Assembly (NCBI GenBank): GCA_965212135.1
Contig: OZ243044.1
Location: 1,240,001 to 1,304,000 of the forward strand
Source: Bin75 sp965212135
Lineage (GTDB): Bacteria; Nitrospirota; Nitrospiria; Nitrospirales; UBA8639
Reading direction: 5' to 3'
DNA: 64,000 bases
A model generated the notes under the pieces. The model made no database searches, had not been told where the DNA came from, and saw only the letters and a list, made by a program, of their open reading frames with translations. Within the stretch, counting starts at the first letter, position 1. Each line of letters begins with the position of its first letter. The position numbers and the translations under genes are program-made. This document shows positions 28,261 to 37,118 of the stretch, piece after piece.

Positions 28261-28321
28261 CGTTGACGCCTCCCGATTCTTTTCACCCTTCACGGCAACC
28301 GGCAACAACGTGCCAGAGTCA

Positions 28322-28531
28322 TCAATCGCTGAAGCGCTTGCCTTCCTCGCCCGACCAGTGCACGACGCCGATTTCCTGCGATTCCCACAGCGCTTCCTGC
28401 TCCTGAATGGCCAGGTCGGTCTCTTTTTGTTTCTCTTCCGCACTCGGCCCAGACGTTTGTTCGCTGGTGGAGACCCAGCCCGTCGGTTTGTGACCTTTGG
28501 GGGTATCTTTCCGGAGAATGTTGACTGGCAT
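28322..28531 (-). CDS. Small hydrophilic protein
   Basis: 69 residues with a strong Shine-Dalgarno (AAAGGAGGGAG) ending just upstream of ATG 28531. The sequence starts MPVNILRKDTPKGHKPTGW and is polar throughout, with an acidic middle (EEKQKETDLAIQEQEALWE). It overlaps the non-conserved upstream extension of hemL in another frame, confirming that extension is not coding. Function unknown. Confidence 0.6.
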   Translation of the reverse strand: MPVNILRKDTPKGHKPTGWVSTSEQTSGPSAEEKQKETDLAIQEQEALWESQEIGVVHWSGEEGKRFSD

Positions 28532-28598
28532 CTGCTCCCTCCTTTACATCCACAAGCTGTCGCCGGTCTTTAGCCCTAGCCCCGAAGACCACTGATTG

Positions 28599-29435
28599 TC
28601 AAGGACTGGCGGCATTCCCGGCACGGTTGGCGGACGGCCGTGCCTGTCCTCCCGCCTCCCTTCCGAACGCATGACCCGAATGGCGGGGCAAAGGATACCG
28701 CACGCGATAGGCATAGAGCGCCATGCTCGCGGCCACGACCGCGTTTAAGGATTCAACCGATTCCGTCATGGGAATGGCGAGCCGCGTGCCGGAAGGATGC
28801 GGCGGCAGACCCGGCCCTTCTTCTCCAACGACCATCCGAATATCTTCCGGCCATTGAAACGCGGGCAAACGCTCACCCTGTGCGTGGAGCGTCACCCATG
28901 CGGCGGATTCAGGCAGATCCCTGATTGAAGGGCCCCGAACCAGCGGCACGTCAAACATTGTTCCGCTGGCGGCGCGCACAGACCGGGGATGATACGGATG
29001 GGCCGACTCTTTGAGCAGGACGACCCGGCTGACGCCCAGCGCCACCGCCGTCCGAATCAACGCGCCCACATTGGCCGGATCTCCCAAAGGACACAGGAGT
29101 TCAAAGCCCCGTGGTTGAATCGTGAGATCCGCGTCGGGAAAGGGAGGCGCCGCACAGACCAAAACCGGAAATCCCGTTCCAAAGAGATCAATCGTTTTGA
29201 AAATCGTTTGGGACAGTGAACAAGGTTTGACATGGGCCGGAATCGGGAACGGGACGCGGCTCCCGTCATGGTGGAGAAGTTCCAGGCAATGCGCGGGGCG
29301 CCGCAACAGCATCTCGCAAACCACTTTTTTCCCAAAGACAAGACATTGCTGAAATCGTTCAATCCCGCGAGAGTCCCGCAACGCAACCCATCGCCTCACA
29401 TGGACATTCCGCACATTGCTTATGGTTCGCAACAT
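28599..29435 (-). CDS. SpoU/TrmH family RNA 2'-O-methyltransferase
   Basis: 278 residues from ATG 29435 (29459 also possible). SPOUT-fold methyltransferase acting on ribose 2'-OH in tRNA or rRNA. Motif 1 is NVGALIRTAVALG, motif 2 is MVVGEEGPGLP and motif 3 is IPMTESVESLNAVVAAS, forming the knotted SAM site. The N-terminal 110 residues resemble the substrate-binding L30e-like domain. A basic, Pro/Arg-rich tail follows motif 3. Substrate position is unknown. On the far side of this gene the AT-richer island begins. Confidence 0.88.
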   Translation of the reverse strand: MLRTISNVRNVHVRRWVALRDSRGIERFQQCLVFGKKVVCEMLLRRPAHCLELLHHDGSRVPFPIPAHVKPCSLSQTIFKTIDLFGTGFPVLVCAAPPFPDADLTIQPRGFELLCPLGDPANVGALIRTAVALGVSRVVLLKESAHPYHPRSVRAASGTMFDVPLVRGPSIRDLPESAAWVTLHAQGERLPAFQWPEDIRMVVGEEGPGLPPHPSGTRLAIPMTESVESLNAVVAASMALYAYRVRYPLPRHSGHAFGREAGGQARPSANRAGNAASP

Positions 29436-29520
29436 TGAAACTGAAGTTCCCGATGGCAAACTCGCGCGCCCCTCTTACTCTCACCCATGTTGACTCATAC
29501 CGCTGAAGGTATTCGGGCAT

Positions 29521-29928
29521 TCAACTGGTTGTTTCATCGGTACTGGTCGGACTGATAACCAAAGTAGCCCGCAGAGCCAGTTCGGTTGCGAGCATGAGCC
29601 TTGGGGCTTTTTCAACAGGCCAGTCAACAATATTTGCGTGTCTCGGGTGGGAATCAGGGCTGGCAATAACACGGAGGCTGTGCTTGATGACGTCTTGGGT
29701 TATGAGGTCGCCCCGTCCAATGACAGGTTTGGAGTCAAGGCGAAGGGCCGTCACATACCCGTTCCCAATCTCCCAAATGGCCGCGTCCGTACATTGTTCT
29801 GTTCGGTAAACGGACGTTTCCCCGTTTTTGTTCGAAGGCATAAACGCCTGCGGCGTTACGCGCTTCTGTGCAGATTTCATGTAACGCTTTGTCAGGATGA
29901 ACCGACTAAGACGCTCGGAAGGATCCAC
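29521..29928 (-). CDS. Conserved hypothetical protein, third gene of the TIGR04255 trio
   Basis: 135 residues from GTG 29928, which follows the upstream stop by 16 bases. The frame is open to 30021, but that part lies within the preceding gene. The text LSRFILT...AFMPS...GETSVYR, then SHPRHANIVDWP, has the look of a small conserved single-domain protein with a histidine-rich centre. No catalytic family is recognised. It is linked to the two genes upstream and is best considered with them. Confidence 0.6.
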   Translation of the reverse strand: MDPSERLSRFILTKRYMKSAQKRVTPQAFMPSNKNGETSVYRTEQCTDAAIWEIGNGYVTALRLDSKPVIGRGDLITQDVIKHSLRVIASPDSHPRHANIVDWPVEKAPRLMLATELALRATLVISPTSTDETTS

Positions 29929-29944
29929 AGAAGGGGAAAGCGTG

Positions 29945-30439
29945 TCAGGCTTTGGAGAAATACGATCCAAGAATTTTCGCAATCGTTTGAGGCAGTTCAA
30001 TGCCAAGGGGTTCCTGTCCATACTGTTTACGGTCGGCTCCTAAAATCCCGGCATAGATTAGCGAGCCCTGATTTGTTGTAACGGTAAAAAAATAATTTTT
30101 TGAGTAATCCCATTCAAACGCAATCTCGCCATCAGGCGTCGGAACCACATCGGGAAGAAGCGAAGATTCTGGCAACAAACCAACAAGATGGCATGCCGTT
30201 ACGCGCGCCAAGTCGGTAACAGGTTCTGCATCGTAGCCATCCCAACCTTGTTCGGACGCCTCTTGATGAGTCACTTCAGTAATACGATTTCGGAGAGCCT
30301 GCCGCCACCCAAGAACGATAGATTGCTCTCTATGCTCGAAATACTCTGAGAATACTTTGCGGAGTGCGGCAGAGGTTTCACCTAAACCAAGGCCTAATTC
30401 CGTAAAGTTGTGATCTGCAACGGCCGCTATGGTCGTCAT
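29945..30439 (-). CDS. Conserved hypothetical protein, second gene of the TIGR04255 trio
   Basis: 164 residues, overlapping the start of its operon with the TIGR04255 gene by 4 bases (ATGA at 30436-30439). A central GWDGYDAEPV followed by FEWDYSKNYFFTVT resembles a short domain seen in proteins of unknown function near defence genes. It is soluble and acidic, with no membrane segment. Function unknown; the tight overlap implies its product works with that of the upstream gene. Confidence 0.7.
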   Translation of the reverse strand: MTTIAAVADHNFTELGLGLGETSAALRKVFSEYFEHREQSIVLGWRQALRNRITEVTHQEASEQGWDGYDAEPVTDLARVTACHLVGLLPESSLLPDVVPTPDGEIAFEWDYSKNYFFTVTTNQGSLIYAGILGADRKQYGQEPLGIELPQTIAKILGSYFSKA

Positions 30440-31173
30440 TGGAATAACTCCTTTGTTTTTGGAGTCAGACTTGATTCAAAAATTGTGTTCTTGAATTCCC
30501 TAAAACGCTCAAGCATGCCCCATATACCGGCAGTATCTGGGGATCCGTGATGCTCTTTTATGACAGCAATATCAAGAATGAAGGATACCATATCAGGGGC
30601 AGGAGGCGGTACGATTGATTGGGTAATAACAGCCGTTGCTCCCAATTCCGGCCAAGGAATAACAAGGCGTGCAAGAAAATGATCAAGTGCTTGAGGAAGA
30701 TCCTTTGGAATCCGGGGAGGTTCAGTGAAGTAATGCTCGAGATCAACCTGCCGGGCAGGGATGGTGATTTGATTAATATACCGGAGACCAATACGAACAA
30801 TGCGCGTTGGTTTAATGGCATCGAGGTAGCATTCCCCAATTTTCCTGGCTTCAGCTCGAATAACAGGCCATCCTTGTGTTGGATAGGGACGCAACCGATT
30901 GAATGTAAAACCGTCAAGGCGGTACTGCACAATCTGTTTCTTATCCTGGGATCTAAACAAGAAACCGATTGGTCGCGAAGGTTGTTGGACAGCCGTAGCT
31001 TCAATATCCGCTTTGAGTGCAACAGAACTCTCCCAGCCTGTTTCTTTGTTTGGGTAGCCTTCACGGATCGTGTCGTGGAGGGACTCAAGGACAGCCAACG
31101 AGGAGACGGGCAAAGGATCAACTGCTATGTCAATCAGCGCCTCGGTAATCGGCGGATTTGGGTATAGGCTCAT
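30436..31173 (-). CDS. TIGR04255 family protein
   Basis: 245 residues. The N-terminus YPNPPITEALIDIAVDPLP is the hallmark of the TIGR04255 family, and IVRIGLRYINQI plus a C-terminal segment ending FESSLTPKTKELFQ fit the family length (about 240-270). The family is sporadically distributed among bacteria and its function is not established; it is often found in mobile or defence-rich regions. First gene of a three-gene operon with ATGA overlap to the second. Confidence 0.82.
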   Translation of the reverse strand: MSLYPNPPITEALIDIAVDPLPVSSLAVLESLHDTIREGYPNKETGWESSVALKADIEATAVQQPSRPIGFLFRSQDKKQIVQYRLDGFTFNRLRPYPTQGWPVIRAEARKIGECYLDAIKPTRIVRIGLRYINQITIPARQVDLEHYFTEPPRIPKDLPQALDHFLARLVIPWPELGATAVITQSIVPPPAPDMVSFILDIAVIKEHHGSPDTAGIWGMLERFREFKNTIFESSLTPKTKELFQ

Positions 31174-31255
31174 AAGAGAACTAATATATTAACGGTATGA
31201 TTTGGACGATGACAACTGTGTCTGATATTCCAGACGACCAAGCGGACGGCCTGTT

Positions 31256-31431
31256 CTAGCGAACAAGTTCGCCGACTTGGTCTCTCCACGTATCCTCAAA
31301 CATCACCCTGAAAACGGCCCGAGGTTCATTGACGGTCATTTCGCCTCTGTCACGGGCGAACTTGTAGGTCTTCTCAAGAGTCTTAAGCAGTTGTTGCTTG
31401 TACAGCGATGGAGACGGATATAGAGCCTATA
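31256..31431 (-). pseudogene. Scrap of a protein-coding gene
   Basis: About 58 codons are open between an in-frame stop near 31433 and TAG at 31256-31258. They read YPSPSLYKQQLLKTLEKTY, KFARDRGEMTVNEPRAVF and FEDTWRDQVGELVR, which look like the C-terminal end of a real protein, but no start codon with a ribosome-binding site is visible. It lies in an otherwise empty gap in the island, so a deletion remnant is likely. The parent family is not recognised. Confidence 0.4.
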
Positions 31432-31441
31432 TCAGCAGGAG

Positions 31442-31885
31442 CTAGCGGTTGTTTTCTGTAAGCAATTTATTCAGCCGATTCATTTTTCTTTTCAATATTT
31501 TTTCGTCTTTTAATTCACATTCCCATATTCGCAAGACCTTCCAACCTCTTTGCTTAACTGTTTTAGTTACTACCATATCGCGTTTCTTGTTGGATTCTAT
31601 CTTGTTACTCCAAAACGACCGGTTGGATTCAGGGACTTGTCCGTGTTTGGGGCAATCGTGCCAAAAACAACCGTCAATAAATATCGTCACCTTGCTTCTT
31701 GGCAACACAACATCTGGCTTTCCAAAAACTGGATACTTACGTCGCCAGCCTGTTATTTCGTTTTGCTTTAATATCTCAATCAACTTGCCTTCCGTTGACT
31801 TGTTTCCAACCGACCGTACGCGCCCCATAAGCCACGAACGTTTTTTCTTGGAATAAACATCAACCATTCTCATTGCCTCTGACAA
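31442..31885 (-). CDS. vsr: Vsr-type very short patch repair endonuclease
   Basis: 147 residues from ATG 31885 (Met6 at 31870 is an alternative). The Vsr fold nicks DNA at T:G mismatches left by deamination of 5-methylcytosine. Signature pieces are NKSTEGKLIEIL, KPDVVLP, FIDGCFWHDCPKHG and SFWSNKIESNKKRD, then KVLRIWECEL. The zinc-binding Cys/His and catalytic Asp are in place. It lies next to a C5-methyltransferase gene, the classical partnership. DNA here is AT-rich relative to the chromosome, pointing to transfer. Confidence 0.93.
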   Translation of the reverse strand: MSEAMRMVDVYSKKKRSWLMGRVRSVGNKSTEGKLIEILKQNEITGWRRKYPVFGKPDVVLPRSKVTIFIDGCFWHDCPKHGQVPESNRSFWSNKIESNKKRDMVVTKTVKQRGWKVLRIWECELKDEKILKRKMNRLNKLLTENNR

Positions 31886-32001
31886 CTATTTTTTCTTGTC
31901 GCTATCATATAATACCATTTCCATTTTGTCATATCCGTACCATGGAATGGTCTATCATTTTGTTATAAGATATGGGAAAGAGTTAATCCAAGAGCGTGGC
32001 G

Positions 32002-33048
32002 TCACGCCACGCAAATTGATTGTGCAATTCTGCGGGCAAGTTCGGGAGGTACGGCATTACCGATGAGTCGCGACGCCACCTTTGAACTGGAACATCGAAA
32101 CGAATATTCCTTTGGAAATGTCTGTAACATAGCACCCTCCCTGAGAGACAATCCTCTATCTTCGTCAGGGTGAGCAAAACGACCGTTGGAAATACCATTA
32201 AACCTAGTCGTGATAGTTGAAGCTGGTTTGTCCCATCTGAGTCGTCCGTACACATCTCTGAATGAATCATCTCTACCTTTATAGGCCTCAAGTTGAAGCT
32301 CGGGATCATCTTTCCATGCCAATCGTGTCCCGCCATTCTTAGGTGTCATTTTTAGACGCCTGACATTACGATCTGATAACGTCGAAACCGTATCAAGAAA
32401 ATGATTAGCGTCTTTATGACCATGACTAATTTTCGGGAAGCCATTTCTAACTCCAATAAAGCCTTTCAAGATTGAGGGTTGAGTCTCTTGGATAGGAAGG
32501 CTGATAGAATGTTTCACTCTGGAAGCAATGAGAATATATCTTTTCCTGCTCTGCGGAACTCCGTATAGTTTGGCGTTTATAATGGCATCATCCACCTTGT
32601 AACCATTCCTTCCAAGCATCAGGAGAAAATCATCAAGCCCGCTTGCTCGTGAATTCCGCTTCATCCCCGGAACATTTTCTATAACCACATAGCCAGGCTT
32701 ATAATATCGAACGAACCGCCAAAAGTCTTTGAGCAACCCTTTCGTTCCTTCTGATGATCTTCTATCGGTATTTAAAATACTCCAATATTGACAGGGACTG
32801 CATCCTATAAAAACCAAAGAATCTTCATTACGTTTCACTCCGCATTCTTTTTCCAGAAAAGTTCGGGGAAGTTTTTTGATATCTTTCAAGAAAAATTTAG
32901 TATCGGGATGATTTGTTTCATAAGTTTCCTTGCAATTTTTGTCTATGTCTATGCCCGCAACGACTTTTACCCCAGCCATCTTCATGCCCTGCGTCATTCC
33001 GCCAGCACCGCAGAAAAAATCGATGGCCTGCAACGACTTAGTTTTCAT
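32002..33048 (-). CDS. DNA (cytosine-5) methyltransferase
   Basis: 348 residues. Motif I DFFCGAGGMTQG (10-21), motif IV with catalytic Cys86 in GCSPCQYWS, motif VI ENVPG (124-128), motif VIII QSRKRYIL and motif X IGNAVPP are in order, with a short target-recognition region before motif IX. The recognition sequence cannot be predicted. The start overlaps the GHKL ATPase stop by ATGA, so methyltransferase and ATPase are made together, with vsr downstream. The trio matches the MutL/MORC-like ATPase-linked modification systems described for bacteria. Confidence 0.93.
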   Translation of the reverse strand: MKTKSLQAIDFFCGAGGMTQGMKMAGVKVVAGIDIDKNCKETYETNHPDTKFFLKDIKKLPRTFLEKECGVKRNEDSLVFIGCSPCQYWSILNTDRRSSEGTKGLLKDFWRFVRYYKPGYVVIENVPGMKRNSRASGLDDFLLMLGRNGYKVDDAIINAKLYGVPQSRKRYILIASRVKHSISLPIQETQPSILKGFIGVRNGFPKISHGHKDANHFLDTVSTLSDRNVRRLKMTPKNGGTRLAWKDDPELQLEAYKGRDDSFRDVYGRLRWDKPASTITTRFNGISNGRFAHPDEDRGLSLREGAMLQTFPKEYSFRCSSSKVASRLIGNAVPPELARRIAQSICVA

Positions 33049-35381
33049 TTGTCGCCACCCAATCTTTCAATTAATGTTACCACATGAGCCGCGATTGCGG
33101 ATGAAGCCAAACGTAAAACAGCATCTCCGTCATATTCTTCCTGTCTGCCAGAGCCTTCTTTTTCAACATCATGGATTAGTTTTTTATACATCGCCAAAGT
33201 AAGAATACCGACACCAAATCTAAAACGATGTCTAATGATTTCTCTTTTATCCTCATCTCTTTCTCGGTCAACCAAAGAGGAAAGATATTTGTTAGCTTGG
33301 TTTACATATACTGTCAACTCCTCTCCCGAAGAAACATGACCGCCCGATTCTTCATCATAATTGTGGTCATTCCAATCTTTTCTTTCCACCCATAAAATAT
33401 TAGGGAAACTACGAGAAGGTTTTTTCTTCTTTTTGGTGTCGGTTTTATCTCTGTTTGGATTTGTAGTTGTTTTTTCTTCATCAGAAATTTTTATTGTTAC
33501 ATCAAAAACCAAAGGTGTGGCTCTGCCAGGATTAGAATCACTAAAACCGAACTGAACAGAAAGTACATCTCCCGCTTTGGAATTTTCAGGAGGACTTACC
33601 TTTATGCGAAATTTTCCATTGCGCAAAGAGCCTGAATTTGGCAATACATCAGGGGTTGGATGCAAAAATTCCCCTTGATTAGCTTCCCTTATCAGGTAGT
33701 CGTTTTGAGCATCTGTCTTACATTCAATCCATCTGTAAGAATTGATGGGAACACTTTTTAAGCCGTCTTTCGTCAAATTTGTTGGCGTTAAATATGTTGG
33801 AAACATTTTTCCTTCATATTTGTCGCCGCCTCCGTGTGTTTGGACCGACTCAACAACAATGTCCCCAATACCAAAAAGTTCCCGGATATCGGGATTGTTC
33901 TTGACAAGATCAGAAAGGAATTCTTTACTGGATTCTTTCTCTATTTGTTCGCTCTGACGACGCTGTCTTATTTCTCGCGCATACCTTTTGAGTTCCCCGT
34001 CCTCTTTCAAGGAGGTTATAACGATTTCCTTTAATTCTCTTGTCAATTCTATCTGTGCCATTCGTTCCCGGTCCGGCTTAAATACGGCGGAACGTGCCGT
34101 GTTATCCATGGCATTACAGTCAATTTGAACAAGCAGATGGTTTCTTAGATCATCAAGTTGTGCCTTGCGTAATAAGCTTGCTCTCTCCTTGGCTTGGGAC
34201 TGGCCGTTGATTGTATAGAAAATTCTATAAGGGTGGTTACGCAAATACTCTTTCATGCTGTCCAATACAAAATAGGAAATGCGAATAGTCCCCAAACTGG
34301 CATTTTCGGAATTTTCAACTACGCCCTCAAAATCAACCTTACTTGTTTCATCTTCTTCATCGTCGGATTTAAGAACCGTCTTCATACCCGAAAAAGTTCT
34401 TGGCGCTATACCCTCCGCCCTGAGACCAACCTTTGTGGGTTTGGCATCAAAATCATAGAGACGAAGCGGCAAAGCACAATCAATAAGGTTTGTCGTGAGT
34501 GCGTCATATAAACCTATATCAACAGCACGGGCACCGGGACCTATGTCATATTCATACAACTTTACAACGCTACCCTCCTTAATAACACCAATACCTTCCC
34601 TGTTAAATGCCCTTATCTCGTCGGACTCAAAACAAGCGATTTCTCCATTGGGGCAAAAATACTCGACCACCGGCAAATCTTCTCCCTTTCGAACTCCCCT
34701 TACTCTTATCAAAGTCCACCCCCATAAACCATCTGACCCATCCGTGGTCTTTTTGGAAAGAACAAACTTATACATTCCGCTCCTGATTTCCGCTCGTGTA
34801 CAAAAAGTTATGGAGCCGGTACTACCCATGTTAAAACGGCCCTGAACAAACGGGATGCCCTCCTTGTTTTTCTCTCCGAGAGACAAGAAAGTTTTTTCAA
34901 AATCCCCGTGATTCTGGCCTTCGCCGAAATCAACCATCGTGTAATTTGGGTAGGTATCTCTTTTGACCTTCCTTTGAATACCTATCAAAACACATTTTTC
35001 GGCCAGTTTTGTCCTTTGTTCCTGACTTAACAGTGTCAATTTGCCTTCTTGAACTTCGGGGAAAAAGAGCTTGACCGCTTCGCTCATACTTCGGGGAACC
35101 GAGTCGCTCTCCAAATCCAGCCTCTTTTCCTTCGCCTTACGCATGAGGATTGCGTCAATAGAATTAATTATCAATTCCGCAAGCGCGCCTACGGGTTCGC
35201 TGGTTTGAACACCCACTCTATCCCAATTCTTTTCAGCGCCACCATAGGGTTTCCAGTTCACATCATCGGCAAACTCCGCTTGGCTTTCCAGAATCGCTTT
35301 GACTTTTTCCGTTGATACGGCGCCAAGAAAAGCTTCCGCTGTTGCTTTGGAAAGCTTAGTGTTATCAAACTGTCTTGGCAT
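33045..35381 (-). CDS. GHKL (MutL/MORC-like) ATPase of a modification-linked system
   Basis: 778 residues. Bergerat ATP-binding fold: N-box ELIINSIDA (69-77), G1 DFGEGQ (151-156) and G2-like GRFNMGSTGS (181-190). The middle is a long transducer-like region. A Lys/Thr-rich linker (KTDTKKKKKPSRS) precedes a C-terminal domain of about 120 residues. GHKL ATPases of this size coupled to C5-methyltransferase and Vsr genes were reported by Iyer, Abhiman and Aravind as a restriction-associated group ancestral to MORC proteins. Those often carry a Z1 helicase and PD-(D/E)XK nuclease, neither seen here, so the module may be reduced or distinct. First gene of the operon; AT-rich. Confidence 0.82.
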   Translation of the reverse strand: MPRQFDNTKLSKATAEAFLGAVSTEKVKAILESQAEFADDVNWKPYGGAEKNWDRVGVQTSEPVGALAELIINSIDAILMRKAKEKRLDLESDSVPRSMSEAVKLFFPEVQEGKLTLLSQEQRTKLAEKCVLIGIQRKVKRDTYPNYTMVDFGEGQNHGDFEKTFLSLGEKNKEGIPFVQGRFNMGSTGSITFCTRAEIRSGMYKFVLSKKTTDGSDGLWGWTLIRVRGVRKGEDLPVVEYFCPNGEIACFESDEIRAFNREGIGVIKEGSVVKLYEYDIGPGARAVDIGLYDALTTNLIDCALPLRLYDFDAKPTKVGLRAEGIAPRTFSGMKTVLKSDDEEDETSKVDFEGVVENSENASLGTIRISYFVLDSMKEYLRNHPYRIFYTINGQSQAKERASLLRKAQLDDLRNHLLVQIDCNAMDNTARSAVFKPDRERMAQIELTRELKEIVITSLKEDGELKRYAREIRQRRQSEQIEKESSKEFLSDLVKNNPDIRELFGIGDIVVESVQTHGGGDKYEGKMFPTYLTPTNLTKDGLKSVPINSYRWIECKTDAQNDYLIREANQGEFLHPTPDVLPNSGSLRNGKFRIKVSPPENSKAGDVLSVQFGFSDSNPGRATPLVFDVTIKISDEEKTTTNPNRDKTDTKKKKKPSRSFPNILWVERKDWNDHNYDEESGGHVSSGEELTVYVNQANKYLSSLVDRERDEDKREIIRHRFRFGVGILTLAMYKKLIHDVEKEGSGRQEEYDGDAVLRLASSAIAAHVVTLIERLGGDK

Positions 35382-35389
35382 CTTGTTAA

Positions 35390-35834
35390 TTTCCGTACGG
35401 TTTTTAAGTATTAAGACACAAAAACGATCCAGCCTGGGCCAGCAGTTCCCTTAGGCAATTGCAACTTTGGCCACATCATACACAGTACGCAACCATTTGT
35501 CGTGGCATTCAAAATCCTCACTGTCCACCGGACTTTTGCCCTTCAACCATTCCTTCATCATCGGGCTGTTCACGTTATCGTTATAAACCCATTTCTCGTT
35601 GCCGGTGTTATACGGCGGATCAATGTAAATACAATTCACCCGCCCCGCATAACGCGGCATCAACGCCTTGAGCGCGTGCAGGTTGTCGCCGTGAATAATC
35701 AGATTATCGTCAAGGGAAAGCTTGTTGCTCTTCGGCGGCAGAGACTTTTTCGCATCCACCTCAAGCGGCCTTGAAGACACGGTCAAGTGGTGCGCATAGA
35801 TGAGTTGCTTGCCTTTGAAGTCAAGTGTCGGCAT
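35390..35834 (-). pseudogene. Decayed N-terminal remnant of a type III-like DNA methyltransferase (mod)
   Basis: The frame from ATG 35834 gives MPTLDFKGKQLIYAHH, IIHGDNLHALKALMP and the N4/N6-methylase motif IYIDPPYNTGNEKW. It leaves the family sequence after CHDKWL. Seven extra bases, then another frame (CMMWPKLQL, then LRELLAQAGSF), continue the family text to about 35400. At least two frame errors and loss of the rest of the gene (normally more than 500 residues) make it a pseudogene. It sits between the GHKL system and the toxin-antitoxin pair, evidence of an older restriction system here. Confidence 0.8.
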
Positions 35835-35899
35835 GGAAACCTCTCTGTGTCATAATCAGGTTTGCGGGCTGACGGGCTGCATCACCAAATCTCCGTCTC

Positions 35900-36292
35900 T
35901 CAACGATCAAAACAGAAAACCGAATCCTTTAGAAATTTTCTCATTCGCTGCCTGTCTTCCTTGCTTTTGTCCCCCTTGAAATATATCTCAATCAACACAA
36001 CCTTCATTGAGTCGGGGACAAAAGCGTATATCACTCTGATTCCGCTTTTGGCTCCCCGGCCTTTCAGGGAACGGCAGGCGAATTTTTTGAGTTTGTAGAG
36101 CTGCACTTTCTCATTCCGCAATCCCGGAATCCTGAAAATACTCCCGCTGTCTATGCCGTGCAGATGATACAGATCTATCGCCAGTTTCCTGGCGTTCTCC
36201 AGGTCTTCCGGCAAAGAAGAAAATCTCTTTTGAAGTTTTGCAACGTCTCTTTCGAATTCCCTTGTGCCCGCATACGCAATGTTATTCTTCAT
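35900..36292 (-). CDS. RelE/ParE-like toxin
   Basis: 130 residues from ATG 36292 (an ATG eight codons upstream is possible). The small alpha-beta protein has KLQKRFSSLPEDLENARKLAI, then LKKFACRSLKGRGAKSGIRVIYAFV and VLIEIYFKGDK, the strand pattern of RelE-superfamily toxins, which usually cut mRNA on the ribosome. It overlaps the end of the antitoxin gene by 11 bases. A toxin paired with a Panacea-domain antitoxin is called PanT by role. Its molecular target cannot be read from sequence. Confidence 0.75.
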   Translation of the reverse strand: MKNNIAYAGTREFERDVAKLQKRFSSLPEDLENARKLAIDLYHLHGIDSGSIFRIPGLRNEKVQLYKLKKFACRSLKGRGAKSGIRVIYAFVPDSMKVVLIEIYFKGDKSKEDRQRMRKFLKDSVFCFDR

Positions 36293-37073
36293 CGTAACTT
36301 CGGACGGACGTTTCAACGGTGCGGTAAAACACGGCTTCGTATCGCAGGGGCTTCGCGTCCTCCGCGGCTATCCAGGGCACGTCTTTGTGCGAATACTCGC
36401 TCAATTGAGACGCATTCATATCGGACAGGCGCGCCAGCACATCGTCAATGTGTTTCATCTGCCGTGCGTCAAGGACGGTCAGGTCGGGGTCTCTGACCGG
36501 GATGTATTTCTTCTGTTCATGACGGAAATACTTGCTCGGCACTTTCCCAATCTCCCCGTCCTTCAGCATCTTTTCAACGATGCCGGAAAATTCCATCGGG
36601 GTGGGTCCGTAATGATTCTTGATGTACGTGGCGCCCATCAGTTGCTCTTCATATTTTTCGTAATAGTCAAAGTCAATGAAATACAGCAGTTTATAGAGAA
36701 CGGTCTCGCCGACGTTGGGCTTTGCGCCGACCTTGCTTAGGATATACAGTAGCACTTCCTTGAACACGGCGATCTTCGCCTGCGGAACACTGATCCTGAA
36801 CGATTGCTCCTTCCGTTTGTACACCGGCCGCTCCTCTTTCAGCACAACCTGATAACGCTCCCGCGCCGACCTGTCGTCTTTCAGGAAAAAATCAGGGTGG
36901 ACACTGAAAATGGCGCACAGCTTTCGCAGTTCGGAGAGCCTTGGTTCCCTTGCGCCCCTTTCCATCTGAATGTACGTGGGCCGCGTCAGTCCCAAAGCCT
37001 TTGCGGCCTCTTCCTGCGACATGTCCCTTTCCTGTCTTAGCAAACGCAATCCTTCTTGTCTTTTCATCGCCAT
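36282..37073 (-). CDS. Panacea (DUF4065) antitoxin with N-terminal XRE helix-turn-helix
   Basis: 263 residues from ATG 37073. Residues 1-65 are an XRE DNA-binding domain (LRQERDMSQEEAAKALGLTR, PTYIQMERGAREP). A linker leads to the DUF4065/SocA-like Panacea domain (LYKLLYFIDFDYYEKYEE, then GATYIKNHYGPTPMEF). Panacea antitoxins neutralise diverse toxins, and those with an HTH autoregulate. It precedes its RelE-like partner gene with a short overlap, and an inverted repeat just upstream is the likely operator. Confidence 0.85.
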   Translation of the reverse strand: MAMKRQEGLRLLRQERDMSQEEAAKALGLTRPTYIQMERGAREPRLSELRKLCAIFSVHPDFFLKDDRSARERYQVVLKEERPVYKRKEQSFRISVPQAKIAVFKEVLLYILSKVGAKPNVGETVLYKLLYFIDFDYYEKYEEQLMGATYIKNHYGPTPMEFSGIVEKMLKDGEIGKVPSKYFRHEQKKYIPVRDPDLTVLDARQMKHIDDVLARLSDMNASQLSEYSHKDVPWIAAEDAKPLRYEAVFYRTVETSVRSYDEE

Positions 37074-37092
37074 CGCCGCCTCCATCACAAAG

Positions 37093-37118
37093 CATGGTAT
37101 ATTTATCACTATACCATG
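37093..37118 (-). promoter_or_regulatory. Inverted-repeat operator and promoter of the antitoxin operon
   Basis: The arms CATGGTAT (37093-37100) and ATACCATG (37111-37118) are perfectly complementary, separated by 10 bases, about 20 bases upstream of the antitoxin start. On the minus strand TTTACA (37117-37122) and TACCAT (37094-37099) with a 17-base spacer form a possible promoter spanning the repeat. Binding of the antitoxin's XRE domain here is inferred. Confidence 0.6.

Noticed and set aside
28261..28443. N-terminal extension of hemL
   Set aside because: The family starts near GTG 28260, and a separate small gene with its own ribosome-binding site occupies this DNA.
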